Source of the DNA: an uncultured Mailhella sp.
GTDB lineage: Bacteria > Desulfobacterota > Desulfovibrionia > Desulfovibrionales > Desulfovibrionaceae
Direction: 5' to 3'
Assembly (NCBI GenBank): GCA_910578585.1
Contig: CAJTRG010000004.1
Span: 1-64,000 of the forward strand
Length of the DNA: 64,000 nt
In this document: piece after piece, positions 50,401 through 58,889 of the stretch
Layout: the number at the start of each line of letters is the position of its first letter
How positions within the stretch are numbered: position 1 is the first letter of the stretch
The notes under the pieces: model-generated
The model's database searches: none
Seen by the model: only the letters and a program-made list of their open reading frames with translations
What the model was told of the DNA's origin: nothing
Program-made: the position numbers and the translations under genes

Positions 50401-51585
50401 GCGTTTTTCAAGTTCAGAGTAAATGAATGGTTTGAAGAGTTCGAGTGCCATTTTCTTTGGCAAACCGCATTGGTGCAGTTTGAGGTTAGGGCCTACAACA
50501 ATTACGGAACGGCCGGAATAGTCAACACGTTTACCGAGGAGGTTTTGACGGAAGCGGCCTTGTTTACCTTTGATCATATCTGACAAAGATTTCAAAGGAC
50601 GTCCGTTGGTTCCGGTAATAGCGCGGCCGCGGCGGCCGTTGTCGAAAAGCGCATCCACAGCTTCCTGCAGCATACGTTTTTCGTTACGGATAATAATATC
50701 AGGAGCACCAAGTTCTTTTAAACGTTTTAAGCGGTTGTTACGGTTGATAACACGGCGGTATAAATCGTTTAAGTCAGAAGTTGCAAAGCGTCCGCCGTCA
50801 AGTGGAACAAGAGGACGCAAATCCGGTGGAATAACTGGAATAACTTCCAAAATCATCCATTCAGGTTTGTTTTCGCTTTCAAGGAAAGCTTCAACAACTT
50901 TTAAGCGCTTGGTGAGTTTTTTCTTCTTGGTTTGGCTCTTGGTTGTATGTGATTCTTCGCGAAGTTCGGTATGGAGCTTTTCAAGATCGAGTTCACGCAA
51001 AAGTTCGTGAACAGCTTCTGCACCCATGCCTACACGAAGAGAATCTTCGCCAAAACGTTCGATAATTTGATAGTAATGATCTTCAGAAATAACCTGGAGT
51101 TTAGCAAGGTTTGTTGAACCTGGATCTAAAACAACATAAGAGTCGAAATACAACACTTTTTCCAAATCGTTCATAGTCATGTCAAGGAGCATGCCGATCT
51201 TGGAAGGAAGTGTTTTCAAGAACCAAATATGTGCAACTGGAGCAGCAAGTTCAATGTGACCCATACGTTCACGGCGAACTTTAGATGCAATAACTTCAAC
51301 ACCACACTTTTCGCAGACAATACCGCGGTGTTTCATACGTTTGTATTTACCGCAGTTACATTCGTAGTCCTTTACAGGTCCGAAAATCTTTGCACAGAAA
51401 AGACCGTCGCGTTCTGGTTTGAAAGTACGATAGTTGATAGTTTCTGGTTTTTTTACTTCACCAAAAGACCACTCACGGATATTTTCAGGAGAGGCAATAG
51501 TGATTTGAATGGATTTTAAGTTGCGAATATTAGTTACACCGGTGTTTGCGTTGCTGCGCACGGAGAACAAATCGTCCAAACTCAT
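47407..51585 (-). CDS. rpoC: DNA-directed RNA polymerase subunit beta'
   Basis: A 1392-residue subunit. The N-terminal zinc site is [20 protein letters not shown], the catalytic magnesium loop is [16 protein letters not shown], the rudder/bridge regions follow, and the second zinc site is [13 protein letters not shown] with [21 protein letters not shown] behind it. The length is typical for this class. The ATG follows GGGAGAAAAAA. It starts 80 bases after the rpoB stop. Confidence 0.99.
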   Translation of the reverse strand: [1392 protein letters not shown]

Positions 51586-51665
51586 TTTTTTCTCCCTTTC
51601 TCAGGGTTTGGGCGGGTGACTTGCACCCGCCTATATGAAATCGCTGTTAGCGAACCAATATCTTA

Positions 51666-54600
51666 TTATTCTTCACTTGTAATCGCAGGTTGTGTGAAAC
51701 TATTGCGTTTTGGGCGTTTTTTGCCTTCTTCCTGGTGAAGATTTACATTAAGACCAAGACTCATGAGCTCTTTGACAAGAACGTTAAAGGATTCTGGAAG
51801 ACCGGCTTCAAGGAAGTTGTCACCCTTAACAATCTTTTCGTACATCTTGACACGACCGGAGACGTCGTCAGATTTTACGGTTAGGAATTCTTGTAAGAGG
51901 TAGGAAGCACCATAGGCTTCAAGGGCCCAAACTTCCATTTCCCCAAGTCTTTGACCACCAAATTGAGCCTTACCGCCGAGAGGCTGCTGGGTAACCAGTG
52001 AGTAAGGGCCGGTTGAACGAGCGTGGATCTTTTCGTCAACCAGGTGGTGGAGTTTGAGGTAATACATAACCCCGGTGGTTACACGGTTTTGGAATGGTTC
52101 ACCGGTTCTGCCGTCGTAAAGCACGCTCTTGCCGTCGTTAGGAAGACCTGCTCTTTCAAGCCAGGACCAGATTTGTTCTTCTCTTGCACCGTCAAATACA
52201 GGAGTTTTGGTTACAATACCTTTGCGAAGTTCCCGCACAGCTTTCTTGAAGGTTTCATCGTCCATGCCGTCAACAAGGGCATCGATGTCGAGGCCTTCCA
52301 TTTCTGTGGAGAAAATGCTCTTTACTTCTTTACGCACGGAGTCAAGGGCAGTGCCGTTGTCCACCATGTCAGCAAGCTGAATACCAAGTTCTTTTGCAGC
52401 CCAGCCAAGGTGGGTTTCCAAAATTTGACCGATATTCATACGTGAAGGCACACCAAGCGGGTTCAAAACAATATCGACTGGGCGACCGTCTGCAAAGAAT
52501 GGCATATCTTCTTCTGGGAGAATACAAGATACAACACCCTTGTTACCGTGACGACCAGCCATTTTGTCACCCACGGAAAGTTTACGTTTAACTGCAATGT
52601 AAACTTTTGCCATTTTGATTACGCCTGGAGGCAAATCGTCCCCTTCGGTAACCTTTTCGCGTTTTGCATCGTAAAGTTTTTTAACAATATCAACTTGCTT
52701 GTCGTATGCGTCAAGCATTGCTGCAATTTCTTCGTTCACGCCTGCATTTTTGAAAGCTGCAACCAATTTCTTGATTGGAAGATCCTGCATAACGTCCCAG
52801 GAAAGCTTTTCGCCTTTCTTCGCAAGAACTTCGTCTTTGCGTTTGCCCTGGATTTCCACTGCAAGTTCTTTGCCTTCGCAAATTTCACGCATACGTTCAC
52901 GAGTGCGGTTGGTCAAAGCACGAATGTGATCTGCTTCTTTCTTATCGAGTTTTGCTATTTCGTAATTTTCAATTTCGTGTGTTCTTTCGTCTTTTTCTCC
53001 GGAACGACGGTTGAAAAGTTTTACGTCAATAACAGTACCTTCAATTCCCGGGGGAACCTTCAAAGAAGTATTCTTTACATCACGAGCCTTGTCCCCGAAG
53101 ATAGCGCGGAGAAGCTTTTCTTCAGGTGTGAGCTGTGTTTCGCCCTTTGGAGTAATTTTACCAACAAGGATATCGTCTGGTTTTACAGGCGCACCAATGC
53201 GGATAACCCCGCTGCTGTCGAGGTTGCGGAGCATATCATCGCTGACGTTTGGAATATCGCTGGTAATTTCTTCCGGACCAAGCTTGGTATCACGGGCAAC
53301 AACTTCAAATTCTTCAATGTGTACAGAAGTATAGATATCTTCTTTTACCATTTTTTCAGAAATAAGAACAGAGTCTTCGTAGTTGAAACCACACCATGGC
53401 ATAAAGGCAACAGTGAGGTTTTTACCAAGAGCAAGTTCGCCTTTGTCAATACCAGGGCCGTCAGCCAGAATATCGCCTTTTTTGAAGCGCTGACCGGGCA
53501 TGCAGCTTGGTTTTTGACCAAAGCAGGAGTTTTGGTTGGATTTATGGTATTTCAACAAATTGTAGGTGCGAACACCACCATAATTATCCATATATAAATC
53601 ATCGTAGGCAACGATAATGCGTTCAGCATCTGCATAGCGAACCACGCCGTCACCTTCTGCAACAAGGCAGGCTCCGGAGTCACGGGCAACATCAATTTCC
53701 ATGCCTGTTCCAACGAGCGGACGTTCGGAACGAAGAAGCGGCACAGCTTGACGCTGCATGTTGGAGCCCATGAGCGCACGGTTTGCGTCGTCGTGTTCAA
53801 GGAATGGGATCAGTGCTGCTGAAATAGAAACCATTTGTCCCGGAGAAATATCCTGCAGGGTGATCTCTTCTTTGGTTACTTGAAGAACGTCACCGTCTGT
53901 GGAACGGGCAGTGATCAAATCACCTTTCAAGGTTCCGTCTTTTTCAGTTGGAACAGTTGCCTGGGCAATGATTTGATTCAATTCTCTTGTGGCGTCCACA
54001 TGGATGATTTCATCGGTTACTTTACCGTCTTTCACAACACGATACGGGGTTTCAATGAAACCAAATTCGTTAACTTTCGCATAGGTTGTCAGAGAAACAA
54101 TCAAACCAATGTTTGGGCCTTCAGGCGTTTCAATAGGACAAATACGACCGTAGTGAGAAGAGTGGACGTCACGTACTTCAAAGCCTGCTCTTTCACGGGT
54201 AAGACCACCGGGGCCAAGAGCAGAAAGACGACGTTTGTGGGTCACTTCTGACAGGGAGTTGGTTTGGTCCATGAATTGTGAAAGCTGGCTGGTTCCAAAG
54301 AATTCTTTGAGCACGGCTGCCACAGGTTTTGGATTGATTAAATCGTGAGGCATCAGGGAGCTGACTTCCTGAATGCTCATACGTTCTTTAATTGCGCGTT
54401 CCATACGTACTAAACCAATGCGGTATTGGTTTTCCACAAGTTCACCAACAAGGCGGACACGGCGGTTGCCGAGGTGGTCGATATCGTCAGCTGCTGCATG
54501 GGTGTCTTTGAGGTTTACGAGCACTTTCATGGCAGTCAAAATATCGTTGTCGGTCAAGGTACGTAAGTTAGTATCTTCATTTATTCCAAGACGCTGGTTG

Positions 54601-55811
54601 ATTTTATAACGACCAACAGAGGATAAATCATAATAGTCAATATTGCGGAATAAGTTGTTGAAGAAGGTCGCTGCAATTTCAGGCGTTGGAGGAGAACTTG
54701 GACGCAGTCTGCGGTAGATTTCTTCCTGAGCCTTTTCTTCGCTGGTTGTTTTATCAATAGCAAGGGTATCACGGATAGAAGAAGAAGTATCAGTGCCGCG
54801 GGTATACAGAATTTGAATATCTTTGATACCGGCTTCATGGATTTCAGCAACTAAGCCTACTGTGAGTTCATCCCCGGCTTCAGCAATAATTTCGCCGGTT
54901 TGAGGATTGACAAGGTCTGTTGCAAGGAAAAGTCCGATAATGGAAGCAGGATCAACTTCCAAATATTCTCTTCCGGAATTGCAAAGGTTACGCCAGTCAC
55001 GAGTGGTCATAACTTTGCCCTGCTTAATGAGTACATTACCGTCTTTATCGGTAATTTCAGCATAGCAGGGTTCTTTGCGGTACATTTCCTTTTGGATTTT
55101 CCAAAGAACTTTATTTTCTTCTAAGCGATATTCTTCTTTTTTATAGAAGGTGTCCAAAATTTGCGTCTTGGTCATGCCCATGGCTTTTAAGAGCACTGTA
55201 GCAGGCATTTTACGGCGACGGTCAATGCGGACATAGAGAATATCTTTGTGGTCAAAGTCAAAATCGAGCCATGAACCGCGCATTGGGATAACACGGCAGG
55301 AATAAAGAACTTTATGGGAAGTATGTGTTTTTCCGCCGTCATGTTCGAAAATAATACCGGGAGAACGCTGCAATTGGTTCACAATAACGCGTTCTGTACC
55401 ATTAATAATAAAGGTACCTTTTTCTGTCATGAGGGGGAGTGTGCCGAAATAGATGTCTTGTTCTTTTCCGTCACGGAAGGTACGGTTGCCGGTAGTTTCG
55501 TCCACATCATAGATATCAAGGCGAACTTTCAACCGAATAGGAGCTTCATAGGTAAGACCTTTGGAGATACATTCTGCCTGGTCATACTTGGGTTCGCTGA
55601 TGTCGTAGCTTAGATATTCCAAGCTTGCAGTACGGTTAAAGTCTTCAATGGGGAATACGGAACGAAATACCCCTTCAAGACCTTCATCAGGAAGTCGTTC
55701 TTTTCTTCCTTCTTGCAGGAAGACTTTGTAAGAATCCACCTGTAAATTAAGCAGGTGGGGAATAGGTATGGAAACCTTGATTTTACCGAATTGCTTCGTT
55801 AATTGGCCCAT
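51666..55811 (-). CDS. rpoB: DNA-directed RNA polymerase subunit beta
   Basis: A 1381-residue subunit. The rifampicin region reads SQFMDQTNSLSEVTHKRRLS, with Asp, His and Ser at the positions of E. coli 516, 526 and 531, so no resistance change is seen there. Other landmarks are RICPIETPEGPNIGL, LGPGGLTRERAGFEVRDVH, GRHGNKGVVS and AQFGGQRLGEMEVWALEAYGA. rplL, normally just upstream, is absent; the upstream region is a 500-base AT-rich gap facing a divergent Hmc-like operon. Confidence 0.99.
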   Translation of the reverse strand: MGQLTKQFGKIKVSIPIPHLLNLQVDSYKVFLQEGRKERLPDEGLEGVFRSVFPIEDFNRTASLEYLSYDISEPKYDQAECISKGLTYEAPIRLKVRLDIYDVDETTGNRTFRDGKEQDIYFGTLPLMTEKGTFIINGTERVIVNQLQRSPGIIFEHDGGKTHTSHKVLYSCRVIPMRGSWLDFDFDHKDILYVRIDRRRKMPATVLLKAMGMTKTQILDTFYKKEEYRLEENKVLWKIQKEMYRKEPCYAEITDKDGNVLIKQGKVMTTRDWRNLCNSGREYLEVDPASIIGLFLATDLVNPQTGEIIAEAGDELTVGLVAEIHEAGIKDIQILYTRGTDTSSSIRDTLAIDKTTSEEKAQEEIYRRLRPSSPPTPEIAATFFNNLFRNIDYYDLSSVGRYKINQRLGINEDTNLRTLTDNDILTAMKVLVNLKDTHAAADDIDHLGNRRVRLVGELVENQYRIGLVRMERAIKERMSIQEVSSLMPHDLINPKPVAAVLKEFFGTSQLSQFMDQTNSLSEVTHKRRLSALGPGGLTRERAGFEVRDVHSSHYGRICPIETPEGPNIGLIVSLTTYAKVNEFGFIETPYRVVKDGKVTDEIIHVDATRELNQIIAQATVPTEKDGTLKGDLITARSTDGDVLQVTKEEITLQDISPGQMVSISAALIPFLEHDDANRALMGSNMQRQAVPLLRSERPLVGTGMEIDVARDSGACLVAEGDGVVRYADAERIIVAYDDLYMDNYGGVRTYNLLKYHKSNQNSCFGQKPSCMPGQRFKKGDILADGPGIDKGELALGKNLTVAFMPWCGFNYEDSVLISEKMVKEDIYTSVHIEEFEVVARDTKLGPEEITSDIPNVSDDMLRNLDSSGVIRIGAPVKPDDILVGKITPKGETQLTPEEKLLRAIFGDKARDVKNTSLKVPPGIEGTVIDVKLFNRRSGEKDERTHEIENYEIAKLDKKEADHIRALTNRTRERMREICEGKELAVEIQGKRKDEVLAKKGEKLSWDVMQDLPIKKLVAAFKNAGVNEEIAAMLDAYDKQVDIVKKLYDAKREKVTEGDDLPPGVIKMAKVYIAVKRKLSVGDKMAGRHGNKGVVSCILPEEDMPFFADGRPVDIVLNPLGVPSRMNIGQILETHLGWAAKELGIQLADMVDNGTALDSVRKEVKSIFSTEMEGLDIDALVDGMDDETFKKAVRELRKGIVTKTPVFDGAREEQIWSWLERAGLPNDGKSVLYDGRTGEPFQNRVTTGVMYYLKLHHLVDEKIHARSTGPYSLVTQQPLGGKAQFGGQRLGEMEVWALEAYGASYLLQEFLTVKSDDVSGRVKMYEKIVKGDNFLEAGLPESFNVLVKELMSLGLNVNLHQEEGKKRPKRNSFTQPAITSEE

Positions 55812-56175
55812 TACTTTACCTCAGATTGGCTTTATCCTACGTGATAGCAGGAAAGTTCTCCCAAAAAATTATTTTTTTGGCAGGCTAGTTAACGCTAAAA
55901 TAAACACGAAAAAGCCCCCAGCTTTCCTAAAGGAAAGTTAGGAGATAAATTTCCATGTTGCTCTTAGTATCTGTTTGAATTGTTTGCACAATTTCCTTTT
56001 TATGCTTGTTCCTCGGGCAAAAAAAGTACCCTTTGGAATTAGAAAAAATAGCTTTTTTTATGTTAAATAGCAAGTATTTTTTCAAAAAAATTTAAAATTT
56101 TTTAACATTTTAAAAGAACGTCAAAAAAAATTTTCAAAAAATATGAAAAAAAGTATTGTGATAAAAAAATCAATA
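55812..56175. other. rpoB upstream region without rplKAJL
   Basis: No gene is present. On the minus strand a CTTTCCTTTAGGAAAG hairpin followed by CTGGGGGCTTTTT (about 55905-55935) resembles a leader attenuator. AT-rich runs further out could carry the rpoBC promoter. The right part belongs to the divergent cytochrome operon. Confidence 0.45.
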
Positions 56176-56204
56176 TTGACAGGGGATTTGAACTTATGTA
56201 TAGA
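56176..56204 (+). promoter_or_regulatory. Promoter of the Hmc-like operon
   Basis: A perfect TTGACA (56176-56181) and TATAGA (56199-56204) with a 17-base spacer. The first start codon is about 110 bases downstream, leaving a long leader. Confidence 0.6.
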
Positions 56205-56316
56205 ATAAAGTAATATTACACAAAAAAGTTATATAAATGCATAGAATAGCGTATTTGGTTGTGGTACGTATGCATTTAGACTTGTGTTCAATAAATTTAC
56301 CCTAGAAGGGGCGTGT

Positions 56317-56697
56317 ATGAGTAACGGTATGAAAACAATTTTGGCTATGGTTGTATGCTTGCTCGCATTTTCCTTTGTAAATGCAAAAGCAAGTGATGGC
56401 GAAGTAAAACAGTCTTTAGGTGTTACTCCTCAAAAAATGATTGGCATTGCAATGAAAGAGGGTGATGCTCTTCACGATTTGCACTCCGCAAAAGCTGAGG
56501 AAGCCGGCAAAGACTGCACAGTTTGCCATATTGATGAAAATTATGAAGCATTTATGGCTGTAGACAAAGAAAAGAGCCAGGATGATAAAGTGGCATATGT
56601 GCACAAAAATTGCGTAAAATGCCATACTGAACTTGGCAAGGGGCCACATATTACGGCTTGCCGTAGCTGCCATACTGACAAGTATGCTGTAAAGTAA
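56317..56697 (+). CDS. Small periplasmic triheme class III cytochrome c
   Basis: A 126-residue protein from the ATG at 56317 (AAGGGG upstream). A signal peptide covers about 1-25 (LAMVVCLLAFSFVNAKA). Three heme-binding motifs follow: CTVCH 67-71, CVKCH 99-103, CRSCH 115-119. Four further histidines (53, 56, 96, 111) can supply the sixth ligands. Classic cytochrome c3 has four hemes, so this resembles c7-type cytochromes. It is the periplasmic partner of the following HmcE/HmcF-like subunits, in the place the 16-heme HmcA holds in Desulfovibrio vulgaris. It is not DsrJ by context, since no DsrMKOP genes follow. Confidence 0.82.
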   Translation: MSNGMKTILAMVVCLLAFSFVNAKASDGEVKQSLGVTPQKMIGIAMKEGDALHDLHSAKAEEAGKDCTVCHIDENYEAFMAVDKEKSQDDKVAYVHKNCVKCHTELGKGPHITACRSCHTDKYAVK

Positions 56698-56720
56698 TGG
56701 ATAATTGGGAGGCAAAATTT

Positions 56721-57401
56721 ATGTTGAATTTTCTTTACGGACCACTTTTGTACATTGCCATTGCAGTTTTTGTTATTGGTATGATTGCTCGTGTTGTATT
56801 ATATATTAATGGATTAAGCCAAAAACTTGACCGCGTTGCCTATAAACCTCAAATGGGTCTCGGTCTGCAGGGCGCAATCCATTCTATTTTTAAATGGATT
56901 CTTCCCGGCGGTACTCGCGCATGGCGTATCAATCCCTTTATGACAACTGTTTTCTTTATGTTTCATATTGGTGTAATTTTACTGCCATTTTTCCTCTTGC
57001 AGCATGCTGTTGTGATTGAATATTTATTTGGTATTTCCCTGCCGGCTCTTCCAGCTCCTCTTGCTGATATTTTGAGCGTTGTAGCTTTACTTGGCCTTAT
57101 CGGTTTGGCATACCGCAGAATTTCCTGTCCTGCTGCAAAAGCACTGACCACCAAACAAGATTGGTTTGTTCTCGTTATTGCAGGCTTGCCACTTCTGACC
57201 GGCATTATGTTCCGTTTCAGCGTTTCCAGTTATTCTTTCTGGGAATTTGCGCATATTCTCACCGCTGAAATCTTCCTTATTGTTGCACCATTCACAAAAC
57301 TTTCTCACATTGTTTTGTTCTTCATGTCCCGTGCACAAATCGGTATGGACTTTGCTATCAAACGCGGCGGACACAATCGTGGCCCTGCTTTCCCATGGTA
57401 A
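56721..57401 (+). CDS. hmcE: HmcE-like cytochrome b membrane subunit
   Basis: A 226-residue integral membrane protein of the NarI/DsrM-like group; I recall the same length for Desulfovibrio HmcE. The ATG at 56721 follows GGGAGG; an ATG at 56697 overlapping the cytochrome stop lacks a proper site. It has about five hydrophobic segments. The start LNFLYGPLLYIAIAVFVIGM, VFFMFHIGVILLPFFLLQHAV and LIVAPFTKLSHIVLFFMSRAQ provide His candidates for heme b. It should move electrons between the menaquinone pool or periplasmic cytochrome and HmcF. Confidence 0.85.
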   Translation: MLNFLYGPLLYIAIAVFVIGMIARVVLYINGLSQKLDRVAYKPQMGLGLQGAIHSIFKWILPGGTRAWRINPFMTTVFFMFHIGVILLPFFLLQHAVVIEYLFGISLPALPAPLADILSVVALLGLIGLAYRRISCPAAKALTTKQDWFVLVIAGLPLLTGIMFRFSVSSYSFWEFAHILTAEIFLIVAPFTKLSHIVLFFMSRAQIGMDFAIKRGGHNRGPAFPW

Positions 57402-57441
57402 TTTATTTCATTAACGTGAAACCTGATATAAGGAGCTGACA

Positions 57442-58845
57442 ATGCCTGAAGGTATTTTTTGTAAAAGAGAACCAATCACAACTGAAGAAGGTGTAAAGCA
57501 TCTTTTAAGCGATAAGGGCGGCAAGCAATATTACGAAGAAATGAAACATCTTGAAGTGGATGTGGAAAAACTTCGCCATGATATCGAAACAACCTGCAAA
57601 AGCCGTACCCGCACCTGGCTTGATATGTGCGCCCACTGCGGAATGTGTGCAGAAAGCTGTTTTCTGTATGTTGCCAATAACAGAGACCCAAAACAAATTC
57701 CATCCTATAAAATCCAAAGCACACTCGGTGAAATTATTCGCCGCAACGGTAATGTGGATACAGAATTTATGCTCCATGCCATGGAAGTTGCCTGGAGCCA
57801 GTGTACAACCTGTAACCGCTGTGCCATGTACTGCCCATACGGTATTGATACCGGTGTTATGATCAGCTATCTGCGCGGACTTTTGTTCAATCAGGGCTTT
57901 GTGCCATGGGAACTCAAAATCGGTTCCGGCATGCACAGAGTTTACGGCGCACAAATGGACGTTACCAGCGAAGATTTTGTGGATACCTGTGAATGGATGG
58001 TGGAAGAAAACGAAGAAGAATGGCCAGGTCTTGAAATTCCTATTGATAAGGAAGACGCGGACATTATGTACGTTATCAACGCCCGTGAAGTAAAACACTA
58101 TCCAAACGACCTTGCAGAAGCTGCTATCTTGTTCCATATTGCCGGTGAAAACTGGACTATGCCAAGCGTAGGCTGGGATACTACTTCTCTTACCCTCTAT
58201 GCCGGTGACTGGGAAGGCTGTAAGATGAACGTTGACCGTATCTATAATTCCATTAACAAACTGCGTCCAAAAGTTGTTGTAAGTACAGAATGCGGACACG
58301 CTTTCCGTGCATCAGCCATTGAAGGCCCTTATTGGGCAGGTATTGAAAACGGTCAGCCGCCTGTACGCTTTATGCACTATGTAGAATGGGTTGCAGAAGC
58401 ACTTAAATCCGGTAAACTGAAAATCGACCCGACTAAGCGCATCAAGACTCCTATTACCTTGCAGGATTCCTGCAACTATGTGCGTAACTTTGGACTTTCT
58501 GAAGCAACTCGTACTATTATGAGTTATATTGCTGAAGATTTCCATGAAATGGAAAACAACAGAGAACACAACTTCTGCTGCGGCGGCGGCGGTGGTTTCA
58601 ACGGTATTGGTCTTTACCGTGAACAACGCAATATCGGCTTGCGTCCAAAACTTGAACAAATCAAAGCAACAGGCTGTAATCAGGTTGTTGCTCCCTGCCA
58701 CAACTGTTGGGACGCTATCCGCGATATGAAAGAAGTGTATGAAGAAGACGCCAAGGATTTGGAATGGTTCTTCTTGAAGCCTTTACTTTTGAAGATGGTT
58801 ATTGTGCCTGATCACTTGAAACCACAAGAAGAAAGCGAAGAATAA
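57442..58845 (+). CDS. hmcF: HmcF-like iron-sulfur protein (HdrD/DsrK family)
   Basis: A 467-residue cytoplasmic-side redox subunit. Two [4Fe-4S] motifs lie in the first third (CAHCGMCAESCFLY, CTTCNRCAMYCPYGID), and two CCG domains follow (around CGHAFRASAIEGPYWAG and CCGGGGGFNGIG...CHNCWDAIRDM). This is the heterodisulfide-reductase catalytic arrangement used by HmcF, DsrK and TmcB. The N-terminus MPEGIFCKREPITTEEGVKH agrees with HmcF as I recall it. It probably exchanges electrons with a thiol/disulfide carrier such as DsrC, by family analogy. Confidence 0.87.
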   Translation: MPEGIFCKREPITTEEGVKHLLSDKGGKQYYEEMKHLEVDVEKLRHDIETTCKSRTRTWLDMCAHCGMCAESCFLYVANNRDPKQIPSYKIQSTLGEIIRRNGNVDTEFMLHAMEVAWSQCTTCNRCAMYCPYGIDTGVMISYLRGLLFNQGFVPWELKIGSGMHRVYGAQMDVTSEDFVDTCEWMVEENEEEWPGLEIPIDKEDADIMYVINAREVKHYPNDLAEAAILFHIAGENWTMPSVGWDTTSLTLYAGDWEGCKMNVDRIYNSINKLRPKVVVSTECGHAFRASAIEGPYWAGIENGQPPVRFMHYVEWVAEALKSGKLKIDPTKRIKTPITLQDSCNYVRNFGLSEATRTIMSYIAEDFHEMENNREHNFCCGGGGGFNGIGLYREQRNIGLRPKLEQIKATGCNQVVAPCHNCWDAIRDMKEVYEEDAKDLEWFFLKPLLLKMVIVPDHLKPQEESEE

Positions 58846-58858
58846 CAAAAATAAAATG

Positions 58859-58886
58859 AAAAAGGCGTACCATGTACGCCTTTTTT
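58859..58886. terminator. Bidirectional terminator between hmcF and the sigma-54 activator
   Basis: AAAAGGCGTAC-CAT-GTACGCCTTTTTT with A-run and T-run on the two sides, serving both convergent genes. Confidence 0.9.
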
Positions 58887-58889
58887 CTA

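Noticed and set aside
56317..58845. Reading the cytochrome operon as DsrMKJ or TmcABCD
   Set aside because: Gene order (cytochrome, b-type subunit, HdrD-like subunit), subunit sizes and the HmcF-like N-terminus fit HmcE/HmcF better; DsrO, DsrP and TmcD are absent.
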